A stretch of 64,000 nucleotides of DNA from Megamerina dolium. Lineage: Eukaryota; Arthropoda; Insecta; Diptera; Megamerinidae. The stretch spans positions 26,063,253-26,127,252 of the forward strand of contig OY978525.1 in the NCBI GenBank assembly GCA_963854835.1, given 5' to 3'. This document shows positions 10,245 through 37,700 of the stretch, in pieces. Position numbers and translations under genes: made by a program. The notes below the pieces were generated by a model. That model was not told where the DNA came from and made no database searches. It saw only the letters and a program-made list of their open reading frames with translations. Position 1 is the stretch's first letter; each line of letters starts with the position of its first letter.

Positions 10245-11190
10245 GCGAAATACCGATCAACAATATATTGTAGATTGGGCTGAGGGTTTTAGGGAATTGT
10301 TGAATGCCGGGAGTGCTGAAAGAAACAATAAAGTAAACAACCTACTAGCAGAAGATGACATTATCGCTGAATATTAGCAGGATATGCAACCGCCGACGTA
10401 AGATGAAATTCAAGACGCGCTAAATCACATGAAAAACCCCAAGTCACCAGGAGATTGTGTTCTCCTGGTAACAGCTGAACTACTAAAAAATCTATCGAAA
10501 GAATGCACCATCTAATAACGCTGCTATGAGAGCAAGAAATATTGTCTGCAAGAACTACTACGGTATCTCGCTTCACAACAGCTTTTCTGAGCTTGAAACG
10601 GCAGCTGCAAAAATTGGACTAAAAATCAACGAATAAAAGGCCAAGTTTACGCTTATTTTAAGAAAAGGCAAACATTAAAAACAATTTAGCAATTTAACAA
10701 TTTAAATATAAACTTGAAGTAGTAATTATGTTTACATATTTTGGCTGCAAGCTAATAGCAGACAATGCAATGAGCGCCACATTCGACGAAAGAATCCAAG
10801 CAGTTAATAGGTCATTCGCATCACTTATAAAATTCTCCAAAAGGAAAACTTTTTAACAGATTCTGCAAACTGGCACTGTACGACCAGGCTTGGGCTATGG
10901 ATCTAAAAATCGGACTGTGAACGAAAAAGACAAAACAAAATTGGTGACTTTCTAAAGAAAAATTCTCCGAAAAACCTTCGACACAGTTAAAATTGTGCCT
11001 GATGAATGGAGAATAAGGTGGAATGACGAATTTCTGCTAATTCAAGGCGAAAATGTGCTATGATTTATCAAAGCGCAACAGATAAGTTTTCTAGACTTGG
11101 ACGATTCAAGCTCAAGGCTAAGATCAAGATGGATGGACAAATTACACGAAAACCTAAAGAAAACCTAACTATAAAACTGGAAAGAGAAGA
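10245..11190 (+). pseudogene. LINE reverse-transcriptase relic
   Basis: A decayed plus-strand RT reads through many stops and shifts. EIQDALNHMKNPKSPGD is the RT N-terminal region; FSELETAAAKIGLKINE is the post-catalytic region; the C-terminal region includes ILRKTF and EWRIRWNDE, and ends with a RSRWMDKL-like block. The same C-terminal block occurs in the RTE-type elements at 18.4 and 37 kb, but divergence is high. The catalytic YADD region appears deleted. Confidence 0.55.
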
Positions 11191-11370
11191 TAAAAGACAG
11201 AGTAAGTAACACGGAGGTATATTGTTTAGCAAGCCAAAGCTCACAAAGAGCTGTAGCGCCAAATTATTGTGACAGAAAAAAGAATTTGCTCTCAAACAGA
11301 AAAATTTTTTTTTTCTTTTTTATATTGCAATCTGTTTTCCTAACATTCAGCAATACTTAAAGTAAAAAAA

Positions 11371-12948
11371 ATCTCCTTACAGTCGGCTGGGGCCGACCAA
11401 ACTATACCCTGCATATGTAGATTTATATATAAAAAGTTTACTCGAATATCCAACTTTTCTTTTATTTCCACTTTTCGAGAAACAATTTTTGCATATACTA
11501 CTAATTTACACCCGAAATATGGTTGACTTTGACGAAGTAAAAGGATTTTAAGATAATTCCGAGGCTTAGTATGGGAGCTATATAAAAAGTGGGCGTGGCT
11601 TACCACTTTCTAGTAAATCCAATTAATTTTTCAATGTTAATCCACACCTTAAATTTGGTGTCCTACGTTGAATAGTTTCTAAGTTATGGTGGTTAACATT
11701 TTTGTTTAATTTCCTCAACTTTGTATAGGAGCCCCAATAAGAAGTGGGCGTGGTACGCTGATTTTTCGCCAGATTATTTCCGACTACGATATTAATTTAA
11801 GTGTCAATTATGGTTATTGTAGACATAAGATTGCCTAAGTTACAGCCGTTTCAATTTAAAATTTGTATGGGGGCTACGATAAACACTGGGCGTGGTGCGC
11901 CCATTTTCTGTGAGCCTAGTTGCTCGTACAATACTAATCCATACCCTAAGTCTCGTTGTCCTAGGCTAAATGGTTTGTAAGCTATGGAGCTTAAAATTTT
12001 AGTTTAATTCACTCGACTTTGTATGGGAGACCCATGAAGGAGTGGGCGTGGCACACTGATTTTCTGCCAGATTTTTGCCGACTACGATATTAATTTAAGT
12101 GTCAATTATGGTTATTCTAGACAGAAGATTGCCGAAGTTACAGCTGTTTCAATTTAAAATTTGTATGGGGGCTACGATAAACACTGGGCGTGGTGCGCCC
12201 ATTTTCTGTGAGCCTAGTTGCTCGTACAATACTAATCTACACCTTAAATCTCGTTATTCTACGCTGAATAGTTTGCAAGTTATAACCGGTAACATTTTTT
12301 TTAATTTCCGCAACTTTGTATGGGAGACCCAAAAAGGAGTAGGCGTGGCACATTGATTTTCTGCCATATTATTTCCGACTACCGTGTTAATCTAAGTGTC
12401 AATTATGGTTATTCTAGACAGAAGATTGTAGAAGTTACAGCAGTTTCAATTTAAAAGAAGTACAGACGCTTTGAATGGGAGCTACGCTAGAAAGTAGGCG
12501 TGGCTCACCCACTTTTGGCGGGGTTATACAGTAGTATAATATAACTCTATGTGCAAAATATTGTTGTCCCAAGTGGTATATTATGTGAGTTATAGCAAGT
12601 TAAAGATTTTGAAAATTTCGAGGTTAGTCGCTTTGAATGCTTGGTGTGGGCGTGGTTATTGACCGATCATGCCCAATATCAATCCCCTCCGTACCCTTGG
12701 ATCATAGATTACTTATGCCAAATTTCATCGAAATAGCTCAATATTTACTCAAGTTATCGTGCGAACCAGCCAGGTGACAGACAGACGGACGGACGGACGG
12801 ACGGACATCGTTAAATCGAAAATTTAATCGACGCTGATCACGAATATATATCCATGTCTATATCTCCGGAGATTCCTTCAAGTGGACACAAACATCTGAC
12901 CGAAATGAATATACCATGCATATTGCATTATGCAGGGTATAATAAACG
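11371..12948 (-). repeat. 1.6-kb interspersed repeat, right (inverted) copy
   Basis: This is the reverse complement of 1140-2740 with only scattered mismatches. It carries the same CTGTAAGGAG and GGTCGGCCCCAGCCGAC-type inner end, the same internal units with GGCGTGG and TTTGTATGGG, and the GTCC tract (five GTCC, two GTCT). Together with the left copy it encloses the Cmc4-PIG-M cluster and NC2 alpha in an inverted repeat with arms about 8.6 kb apart. Confidence 0.8.
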
Positions 12949-13019
12949 TAAGAATATTAATCACGTATGGACTACACCCAGTGGTGCAGCCATTTATTAT
13001 TCTTCACCCATTAACGAAT

Positions 13020-14450
13020 GAGACTTGTTGTTGATTTTCTCTTCGGCCGATTAAATTTAATGGAATTGGAATTGAGATCTGATATTAGTGGGTTAGGGTG
13101 GGTTTGAAGTCTTCGATTGTGTGATTACTTCAGCAACCGTTGGGACTTTCAAGCTACGATGGATTTGGTTGTTTGTGACATAATATGGGGCGTTTGCAAT
13201 CATACGTAGGGTTTAAGATTGAAATCTTTGGAGAATTTCGACCCCACAGCTGTATGCCAATTTAGCAACCAGTGCAAATTTCTGAGTTTGATGCCTAGCG
13301 CCTTACGTTTGGTGAAGATATGTGTTCTCTAAGTTAGTTTGCTATCGAGGTACATGCCTAGGCATTTAGTTTCGTTACATTGCGGAATATTTACATCAGG
13401 GAGTTTTACGGGTGGGCAGGTGCTACGTTTAAAGGTGAATGTAACCTGGACAGATTTGGTCTCATTTGACTTGATTCGCCAATCTTTCAATCTTGTCTAA
13501 CCCTTTTTGGAGCTTAGCCGAAGCTAGTTACGGAAGGGTACCAATTGCGAGGACAGCAGTGTCTTCTACAAAAGTGCAAACGAGGGATTCTTCAGGGGCT
13601 GGTAAATCTTATGTGTGAAGCAGGTATATAATAGGACCCATGACGCTGCCTTGAGTTACACCGGCTGAACTTTCGTAAATTTCAGACTGTTCTTCACCTT
13701 GCTTGACGAAAAAGTATCAACTTTCGAGATAGGACTTGTTAAATATGTAAAAGTTTATCGGAAGGGTGTCCTTTATTTTATAGAGTAAACCGTCATGCCA
13801 ACACGGTCGAAAGCTTGAGATATATCGAGAAACGCAGCTGTACAGTATTTCTTTTGTTCGAATGCATTGTGAATATAATTTATAAGTCTATGTACTTGTT
13901 CAATTGTGCTATGCTGTTTCCTGAAACCGAATTATTGGTTAGGAATTAGTTTGCGTTCTTCTATTACTGGCATCAATCTTTTGAAGAAAAGGGTTCCCAT
14001 AAGTTTGGAGGCAACTGATATCAAGCTAATGGAGCGATAAGACTCCACTTTGCCTGCACTTTTTCCGGACTTGAGAATCATTTTTACTTGAGCAACTTTC
14101 CACTGCGGGGGAACAAAGCCAGATAATAAAACAGCATTGCATGTATATAGGTTAGGCAACTGATTCCCTCTTTTGGGAAGGAACATTTGGAGAGAGAGTC
14201 AACAAGAGTAGTAAGAGTTAATATAAAAGTGTTTAATATTATTTTTTACTAAATAGCTGAGCCAGCATGTGCTTTCTTATAGGGATGCATTGTGTGATAA
14301 AACTTATAGTTCGGGATTTGATAATAGCTCTTATCTGTAAAATGAGTTTCAGCTATTAAGAGAATATCTATGTCGTGGGTCTTGAGTAATGCTTTAATGT
14401 GTTTTGACAGCCCATTTGCGTTCCATAAGAGGATATTTATGGGATTCAAG
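13020..14450 (-). pseudogene. Jockey-like non-LTR retrotransposon relic
   Basis: Reading the minus strand, 14449-14249 encodes the start of an AP-type endonuclease (LLWNANGLSKHIKALL, then IAETHF). After a deletion, 14186-13932 encodes the RT N-terminus (PPQWKVAQVKMILKSGK, YRSISLISVASKL). Shifted frames below 13930 contain FGFRKQHSTIEQVHRLI, AFLDISQAFDRV and QGSVMGPIIY. The catalytic F/Y-ADD motif reads FVED, so even the RT core is damaged. Order and motifs fit the jockey group. Most of the endonuclease is missing, and the 3' end fades near 13.0 kb. Confidence 0.8.
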
Positions 14451-14687
14451 AGTTCAAATTCTTTGTAGTGAGTGTGACGAGTAGATTCATCATAGTTGTG
14501 ATTTGCTGCATGACTTGCTTGAGAAGCGTGATCATTTCTCGCATTTCGCTAGAAGTTTCAGAGGTCGTTTCATTTATTAAATTCATTTTATATATACAGT
14601 GTTTCTAACATAAAAACCAAGAAAAAATTATAGTTTGAAACATATTTTAATCAATGTCGCTTTTAAAGTCCATATACTCATATATTA

Positions 14688-15902
14688 TATGGTGCAAAAC
14701 ATATGCAACTGTATTTAAATGTTTTTAAGAAGTGCTTTGTTTTTAATATTTTGTCCAATACCCTTTATTTTTAATGACTTCTTCGCATCTCTTAGCCGTG
14801 GACCTTATTAAATTGTCAATTATAGTCATGGGAATACTTTTTCATTCAATGCATTGAAAAGCGAAGTCGATGATGAAAATCTTTCCCCTTTAACACGTGG
14901 CTTAAGGATACCCCATAGGTTTTCTATGGGGTTTAAGTCTGGTAACTGCACGGGCCAATCAAGAACAGCAATTTTTTGGTCATTTAACCACTTTTTAACG
15001 ACCTTGGATGTGTGTTTGGGGTCATTATTGTATGGAAAGATCCACGAAAGTGGCATTTCCTCTTCGGCATATTGTAACATTATATCCTGTAAAATCTTCT
15101 TGTATATAAAACGGTCAACGATGCCTTTTATTTGGTGTAGAGGACCGCTGCCCTGTGCTGAAAAACAGCCCCAAAGCATAATGGAACCCCCACCATGCTT
15201 TAAAGTAGTGACGACGTGTCGTTTATGCAACCGCGAATTAGGCTTACGATGGACATGGGTGATCCCGTCTGATCCCAAGATATTAAACTTACTTTTGTCG
15301 GTAAACAAGACAGTTTTCCATTTTGCAACGGACCAGTTTTCATATTTACGGGCAAAATCCCACCTAAATTTTCAATTTTTATTGAAAAATTTCGAAATAA
15401 TAAATTCCACGGTGTTCTTACCGTTTTTGGGGATGTTAGTAATGGCTTTTTTGATGCCCTGTAATCTCTCAAATTTGCCTCTTTTGAGACTTCGCCTTTG
15501 TTGAAGAAGCAAACGGATTTCTAGAAATTAAATAAATAATTTTCTTGTCAGTCTTTACGCTTTTTTTACGAGGACGACCACCAGAATGGATATTTTCCAG
15601 AGGCAACTTTTTTCGATCTCTGGAGAGAACTCTGGAGATCGTAGATTTATGTATTTTTAGTCTCTCCGAAATCTCTTTTTGCGTCAATCCTTCTCAAAAT
15701 AATTGAATAATGGGCGTTTTGGTATGAACGTTATATTTGTTCTTTGCTATGTCAAGCAGAAGTTTTTTCATAAAAAATGCACTTAAAAAACGCAAAATAT
15801 ATTATCAAAAAGTATAAAAATCAAATTTGAGCCGACGCGAATATGTGGCGATTAAACAAAAACACGACTTTGATTAGTTGCATATGTTTTGCACAGCCAT
15901 AT
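14688..15902 (-). mobile_element. Tc1-type DNA transposon, inactive
   Basis: A ~1.2-kb element with terminal inverted repeats around GTGCAAAACATATGCAACT (14692-14710 and its reverse complement at about 15877-15895). TA dinucleotides lie next to both ends, as expected for Tc1/mariner insertion. The interior carries a broken minus-strand transposase. Confidence 0.8.
14826..15687 (-). pseudogene. Tc1 transposase, frameshifted
   Basis: Three overlapping minus-strand frames (15687-15469, 15472-15200, 15308-14826) together form a Tc1 transposase: a helix-turn-helix start (MTQKEISERLKIHKSTISRV), a GRPR-type hook, a region before the core, and the DD34E core. The first catalytic Asp is in MFTDKSKF and the Glu in NPIENLW. 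The second, normally DNDPKHTS, reads NNDPKHTS here: the residue 34 positions before the Glu is Asn. With the frameshifts, that makes the copy dead. Confidence 0.85.
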
Positions 15903-16074
15903 TGCTGTTAGTTTTTCTTTTTTGTTGTTATAACGGTATAAACGAAAGCCAAATGAGTCTGTGCTGTATTTTTTTTTAAATGCTGCCAAACTATGAGTTC
16001 AAATAAGATTTAGAAAATAAAATGTAACTACTTATTATGAGTACGAAAAATATTTGTATTGGGCGAACGCCTTA

Positions 16075-16588
16075 TAGCCTAGACAGACGGCAACCTAATT
16101 CCGGATTACCGGCGCACTTAATCAGAATAAAATAATAACCTGATAGACGACAGTATTGCAGATTAACTAAACGGCTGATTGCTGTTTTATTAGGTCTGCT
16201 CACTTACATTACTAGCACTATCAATTTCTGTCATCTGTCACTCTCGATATGAAGTACGTGAACTGAAAACTATCAGAAACTTGTAAATTGACATTCACAG
16301 TTCGTAATTGACAGCTGGATTTATTTGTTCGCCAACGCTTTTCATGTTGAAAACTGTTAAGAATTGTTGAAAGTTTTTTGTTAGCGAACACACCTAATAA
16401 TTTGTAAAATGGATCGAGAAAAATTCACAATAGACAATTTTCAGCGGTGTTGCCAGCGCAAATCGACATAATCCTCTTTTATTTTGAGAATTAACTCATA
16501 GAGTTTATGCGGATTAGCTGCAGTTAATGCCCGAGTTAATTCGAATTAACTCGGTAATCCGGAATTAGGTTGCCGTCTGTCTAGGCTA
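16075..16588. mobile_element. MITE with 37-bp perfect inverted ends, copy 1
   Basis: A 37-base sequence beginning TAGCCTAGACAGACGGCAAC (16074-16110) recurs as its exact reverse complement at 16553-16589. The trinucleotide TTA flanks both ends, the target duplication expected of PIF/Harbinger elements. No open frame is present. A second, truncated family member lies at 27985-28409. Confidence 0.75.
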
Positions 16589-16589
16589 T

Positions 16590-17273
16590 TAATCTCATAA
16601 GAGATTTAACAGTCGAAATAAAAATGCACGTATATTTTTTTTTTATAAAAATATTTATTAATTTTTCGAAAATATAGGTTTTTAATTAAAATTATTACTT
16701 TCTTTTGTTTTTTTTTCTGTTTTCCAGAACAAGAAATATCCGCATTTGCTGTTACTATTTTGTATCATTATAAATTTTGAATTTTTTAAAACAAGGTGAT
16801 GTTGCTAAAACGATTAATAATTTTTTCTTTTGCCAAGTACAATATCATGATGCTATTTGTAGCGTTGTTGTGGTTTAAAAAATCATTTTTATATGTGTAA
16901 ATTTATTTAAAAGAAATTTTCTCTTTCAAGTATTTGAGATAAAATATTTAGGCTTATATGAATTAAAAACTGTTTTTCTTTTTTTTTTCTTTTTCTGCTT
17001 CGTCTTCTTCAAATATATAAAAATGGAATAACAATATATGTTTCATCTTATTTTCGGTTCGGTGTCAATTTTGTACTTTAAACATTTCTTTTTTTTCTTT
17101 TTTAATATTTATTATGTGTTTTATTTGTGTGTATGTGTGGTATGTAAATTGTTGATATTTTGGATTTATTTTGTAAAAAGAATAAAAATATCAACATCAT
17201 TATCAAGATAATGATGGCTAATCCTTAATTGTTGTCGCCTTTGTCATATACGTAGGTTTGGTCTCTTTTATTT
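16590..17273 (-). other. PAN2 3' UTR and downstream region
   Basis: No gene is seen beyond the PAN2 3' end. On the minus strand AATAAA at 17170-17165 (and another at 17113-17108) lies about 105 bases after the PAN2 stop and is the likely poly(A) signal. The rest is T-rich. Confidence 0.5.
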
Positions 17274-32490
<15,217 letters not shown>

Positions 32491-34702
32491 TCAAGTATAA
32501 ACAATAATATCCTTGTCTTCCAATTTGTGTTTGCCGTTCAATGCCTTCTCGTCTAAATAATTGTCTAAATAATTTATTAATTCTCACTATTTTCGTGTTC
32601 TTGGAGAATTTCCTGAAATTTCGAATATTTTTAGAGCAAAGACGGAAACTTTCTTTTTTTCTTCGTAACTACTCAACAAAAAAATTTTCCTCGCCATTCT
32701 TCTTTATCATTCTTTCTGTGTGCATGGTTGTATTTTGTTGATTTTGTTTTTGTTTTGGTATGCACATTATTTATTTACTAGTGTCAAATACCCGGTAGGA
32801 AATTGAAGCATTAAAAAAAACATTAACCTTAACATACCCGAATCCATGAAATTAATTGTACTCCCAGTTCTCTCAGTTCGCTCAGTTCTTAAATTATGTA
32901 TTTAAACTTCGTTTTTAACAATAAGTTTTTGCGAAGCATAGGAAAAGTGAGTATTTTCGGGTTGTTGTGTTTATAAGAAATTTTGATTTACTTTTTTCTT
33001 TCATCAAATGTAGTTTATTAAGATAAATCATATTTTTAATCGAAGTAAAACGATTTCAGTTTACTTTTTTGTGTTCGTAATTGATTAGGCATGCTCTTTT
33101 GAGTAATTTGTAAACACAAAATTAATAGTAGTTTGCATTACTATTCAGCAAAAGTAGTAACAGTTTAAATTTTGAAACGCTTATAGAATATGCATGTTTA
33201 AATTGTTTTTGTTTGATATATACGTTTTTAATAGAAGATAGGTCATCGGGCCGTACTTACGTTCACACGTAAAGTCAACTCATTCTCACCTCACTGTCGT
33301 AGTTCTCATTTGCTACAGAGTAGTTGAGAATATCTCTACTAGTAGAAATCTGTTTATTTTCTTTGTGGTTATGAGATTTTCATATTGTTGAACATGGAAT
33401 TAATTAATGAATTATTTTTTTATAATAATCACATAGTTGCTCACCATTCAATGACAAGTATCTGCTGTCGACTAATTCAGACAACTGTACTATTGATCTA
33501 TCACAGAAGTCAATAGTCAATAAATGGTTTTATTTTACTGCACAATATATGACAAATTCATGACAGAGATGTGAAGGATTTGAATTCCAATTCGTGTCTG
33601 TTTGAGTATCATTTGAACAGATTCAAAACTTGCCTACATGCTCTTTTATCAAAATACTAAACTAAGATGGTGTGGATCTTGAATATGTTATGCTATAGTG
33701 CAGATATTTTCTAATACTACATGTGATATTGTTGAAAGTACATTTGACATTTTCTAAAGTACATTTGACACTTTTTAAAATCCAAATTATGCTTTCTACA
33801 CTGCACTTGATAATTCTAACGTCCATATGATACTTACTAAAATTGTATTGACCCTTTCTAATATGAAATATATATTTTCGAAAGAACTGTTGGAAAAGGT
33901 ATGGAGAAAAAAATACAAAATAAATTAGAAAATTAAAATTAACTTCTCTAATTATTGAAATTATTCAGAACAACTTTTTAATCGGTTATCCTCGTTTTCT
34001 GCAGGGTATAAAACATTGCAAATGTTTACATACATAATCGCAATACATTATGAAACTATTTTATCCGGATTGCAATACTTACAAATAATATTACTTATAA
34101 TATTGATTGGGTTGAACCCCAATCATTTGTTTAAGTTTAATTCATTTAAGATACAATACTCTGTTTTCGCGGTTTTCTTTTGTTTTCTTTGTTTGATGTT
34201 TATTGTTTGTTGTCGTTTTATCGTTTGCTATTTATTTTTGTTTATATTCTTCATATTTGATTTTTTGTTTTGTTCCTTTTGTTTCATCAGAGTTACCAAC
34301 TGCTTACATTAATAAAATGAACACATAGGTGCCAGAAATATTTCAAATATGAACAATTACATTTCTTATTTATTTTAAATATATTTTGAAATATCTTTTA
34401 ATTAAAAATTAAATATTTTGTATTTATATTTTCTGCTCTCTCACTCACCCACACACACACACACTTTCTTTTCCACACTCCTCTATAAATTAACCAGCAA
34501 CGATCTAGCCAGAAAATCGAATTCGCATTCATTATTGTTGCTTTACATCGTATCCATTGGCAACAAGTGAAAATGGTAAACAAACTTGTAATAATAATTG
34601 TAATAAAAATATTACAACTATTTGAAATTGCTGGATAAAAATGTGTATATAATTAAAATAAATGTTAAAGGTTTATATAATTATAAAGAAAAATATATAA
34701 CA
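32491..34702. promoter_or_regulatory. Divergent promoter region PAN2 / IFT122
   Basis: 2.2 kb without a recognised gene separate the two start codons. At 33720-33860 loose repeats of ACATTTGACA/TTTTCTAAA occur. A CTGCAGGGTATA word at 34002-34013 resembles a tip of the 1.6-kb repeat. An X-box-like site lies at 34550-34564. Confidence 0.5.
34550..34564 (+). promoter_or_regulatory. X-box-like RFX site upstream of IFT122
   Basis: GTATCC-ATT-GGCAAC lies 139 bases upstream of the IFT122 ATG. RFX factors bind two half-sites separated by 1-3 bases. The right half GGCAAC is perfect; the left half departs from GTTGCC at two positions. Position and context (a ciliary gene) support it. Confidence 0.45.
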
Positions 34703-37700
34703 ATGCGTGGTATATTGAATTGGGTGGAAAAAATACAATTTCCCAATGTAAAAGAAGAAGACGGTGTTAGGTGAGCCAAATAGAAATATATATGATATAG
34801 ATTTATACGATGAAATTCTCTTCCATGCATGTATAGTGTGCACGCAGTTTGTTATCATCCTGATGGTAAGCAATTAATTGTTGCAGCCGGTGAACGTGTT
34901 CTTGTCTATAATTCCCTTGATGGTACACTATTGAATACATTGAAAGCACACAAGGATATAGTGAATTGTGTGGCATATGCAAGAGATGGTAAAAAATTCG
35001 CTAGCGGAGCAGCAGATAAAACTGTGATTGTGTGGACACAGCAATTGGAAGGATTATTAAAATATTCGTAAGTGTAAACTAGAGGCCGTAGTGCTCCACA
35101 AGGATTATATTATATTTTATCTACCGGCAGCCATAACGACAGTGTACAATGTATGAGTTTCAATCCAATAACCCATCATTTGGCTTCATGCTCGGTATCA
35201 GATTTTGCTTTTTGGTCAACCGATCAAAAGGCTGTACAAAAATTTAAAATCTCATCGCGTGTTAATGCATGTTGTTGGACAAATGATGGACAATATTTGG
35301 TGTTGGGGCTTGCAAATGGTACCATTTCAATTCGCAATAAAGTAAGCAATACTCAACACTTCAATATCAAAAACAGGAACAACTAATTTTCATTTCCACT
35401 TTTTTTTTTTTTGCTTTAGAGTGGCGAAGAGAAAGCTCGTATAGATCGTCCTGGTGCTTCAAATAGTTCCGTATTTGGTGTACAATGTTGTCCGGCAACT
35501 GTTGTCGATACAATTGGCATTGCCGATTGGAGTCAAACACTTTCATTTTATACACTGAGCGGTCAAATGATTGGCAAAGAACGTCCACTCGGTTTCGATC
35601 CACTCTGTTTGACATTTTTTCCAAATGGTGAATTTTGTGTGGTCAGTGGCTGTACAGATGCTTTGCATTTCTTCACCAAAGAAGGTGTTCGCTTAGGTAT
35701 TTTGGGTGAAGGTTTTCAGTCGTGGATCTGGTGTGTGGCCATACATCCAAATGGTCTTTCCTATACGATCGGCTGTCAAAATGGCACATTAGCATCTTTT
35801 AATATAGCCTCAAGTACAGTGCATGCTCTATATCGTGAACGTTATGCATTCCGTGAGAATATGTGCGATGTGATAATACAACATTTGATATCGGGACAAA
35901 AAGTTCGTATTAAATGTCGTGATTTGGTGCAAAAAATTGCCATCTATCGTAATCGTCTGGCTGTACAATTGCCGGAGCGGGTCGTTTTGTATGAGCTCAG
36001 CTCGGGTGAAGATCAGCCCATGCATTATAAGGTTAAAGAGAAGATACAAAAGAAATTCGATTGCAGTCTGTTGGTTGTATGTGCTCAGCATATAGTGCTG
36101 TGCCAAGATAAACGCTTACAAAGTCTAGACTTTATGGGTTCACTACAGCGCGAATGGATAATGGACTCGTTTATACGCTACATTAAAGTTACTGGTGGAC
36201 CTGCTGGTAAAGAGGGTCTCATGGTTGGACTAAAAAGTGGTCAGGTATGTGTAATCAAAAAGTATTCTTGGGTCGTTAAGATTCCACTTACATTTGGTTT
36301 ACAATTACGGTAGCCGAACTAATAGAAATATTTATAATTAGATTATGATTACTGAATTTATAATCCATAAAATTAAGTTACGATTCCTATGATCATAATA
36401 AACACAAAAAATTCATACAATTACTCAGGCTTCTTTCTAACCTTAAAAATATCCCAAAAACAATTTTTTTTTTTGAGATTAGAAAGAAAACTGAGGGCGT
36501 GGCGGATCACGGATTCGGATTCAGCGAACCAAAATCCATAGAAAGTGACTACTCTGGACACTAGGGTTGAGTCACATTCTTTAAATTGACCCCCAAATTT
36601 CTTTCCAACCACAAAAAAAAAAACGCAAAAATAACAGAAACCTGAAGGTGATGTCGGAAATTCGACTACGGATCCAGATTCAGGGATCCGAATGTAACTA
36701 TTGTGGTCCTGCAAAAAATAGCTGAAAGTTATTCGAATTCTTCCTGTGCGGCCATAACAACCCATGATCGATTTAGGCTGATCATATAATGCGGGGCGGC
36801 GTACAGCTCATACAGCTCATACAGCTCATCGTTGTACCTCATTCGGTACTCGCCATCAACGCAAATAGATCTGAAGATCCTACGCAGAACTTTTCTTTCG
36901 AAAACTCCAAGCACCTCTCATCCGTGGTGGAAATTGTCCAGGCTTCTGCGCCATATGTTAAGACAGGAATAACGAGGGACTTGTAGAGTGTGATTTCCGA
37001 TCTTCGAGACAGGTCTCGACAAATTAACACCTGTTAGCAAGAGGTATCCTACGCATGATCTCCAGGCTGACGTCATTACAGTTGTTGATGCTGGTTCCAA
37101 GATAGACAAAGTCCCTTACTACTTCACAAGCGTAGTTGTCAACAGTGACGTGCTGTCCAAGACGCCGGGACTCTTTGTTTGTTGACACTAGATACTTCGT
37201 CTTGCCCTCGTTCACTGTAAGACCCTTCGACGTGACTCTCGTTCCAATTAAGAGAATGCTGCACTGACTGCTCGTGAGTTGATACCGATAATGTCAATAT
37301 CGTCGGCATACGCCAGCAGCATGACACTTTTATTGAAGATAGTGCCATTATGTCGTAAATCTGCAGGCAGCTCGTATAATGTATAATCTCCATAATAAGG
37401 TTGAAGAAGTCACACGATAACGAATCACCTTGCCTAAAACCTCGTTCGGTATTAAACGGAGGGGAGAGGTCCTTTCCAATTTTCACTGCTCAACAAGAAT
37501 TAAGCAGTGTCATTCTGCAAAGTCGAATGAATTTTGCAGGTATACCAAATTCAGACATAGTTGTGTAGAGGTAAGCCCTTATCGTACTGTCGAAAGCGGC
37601 TTTATAATCGACAAATACGCGAGGTGTGTCGATCTGTTTTTCTTGGATCTTTTCCAGAATTTGGCGTAGTGTGAAAATTTGATCGATGGTGGATTTATTC

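Noticed and set aside
14854..15504. 216-residue plus-strand frame
   Set aside because: Antisense to the Tc1 transposase, whose motifs are clear on the minus strand.
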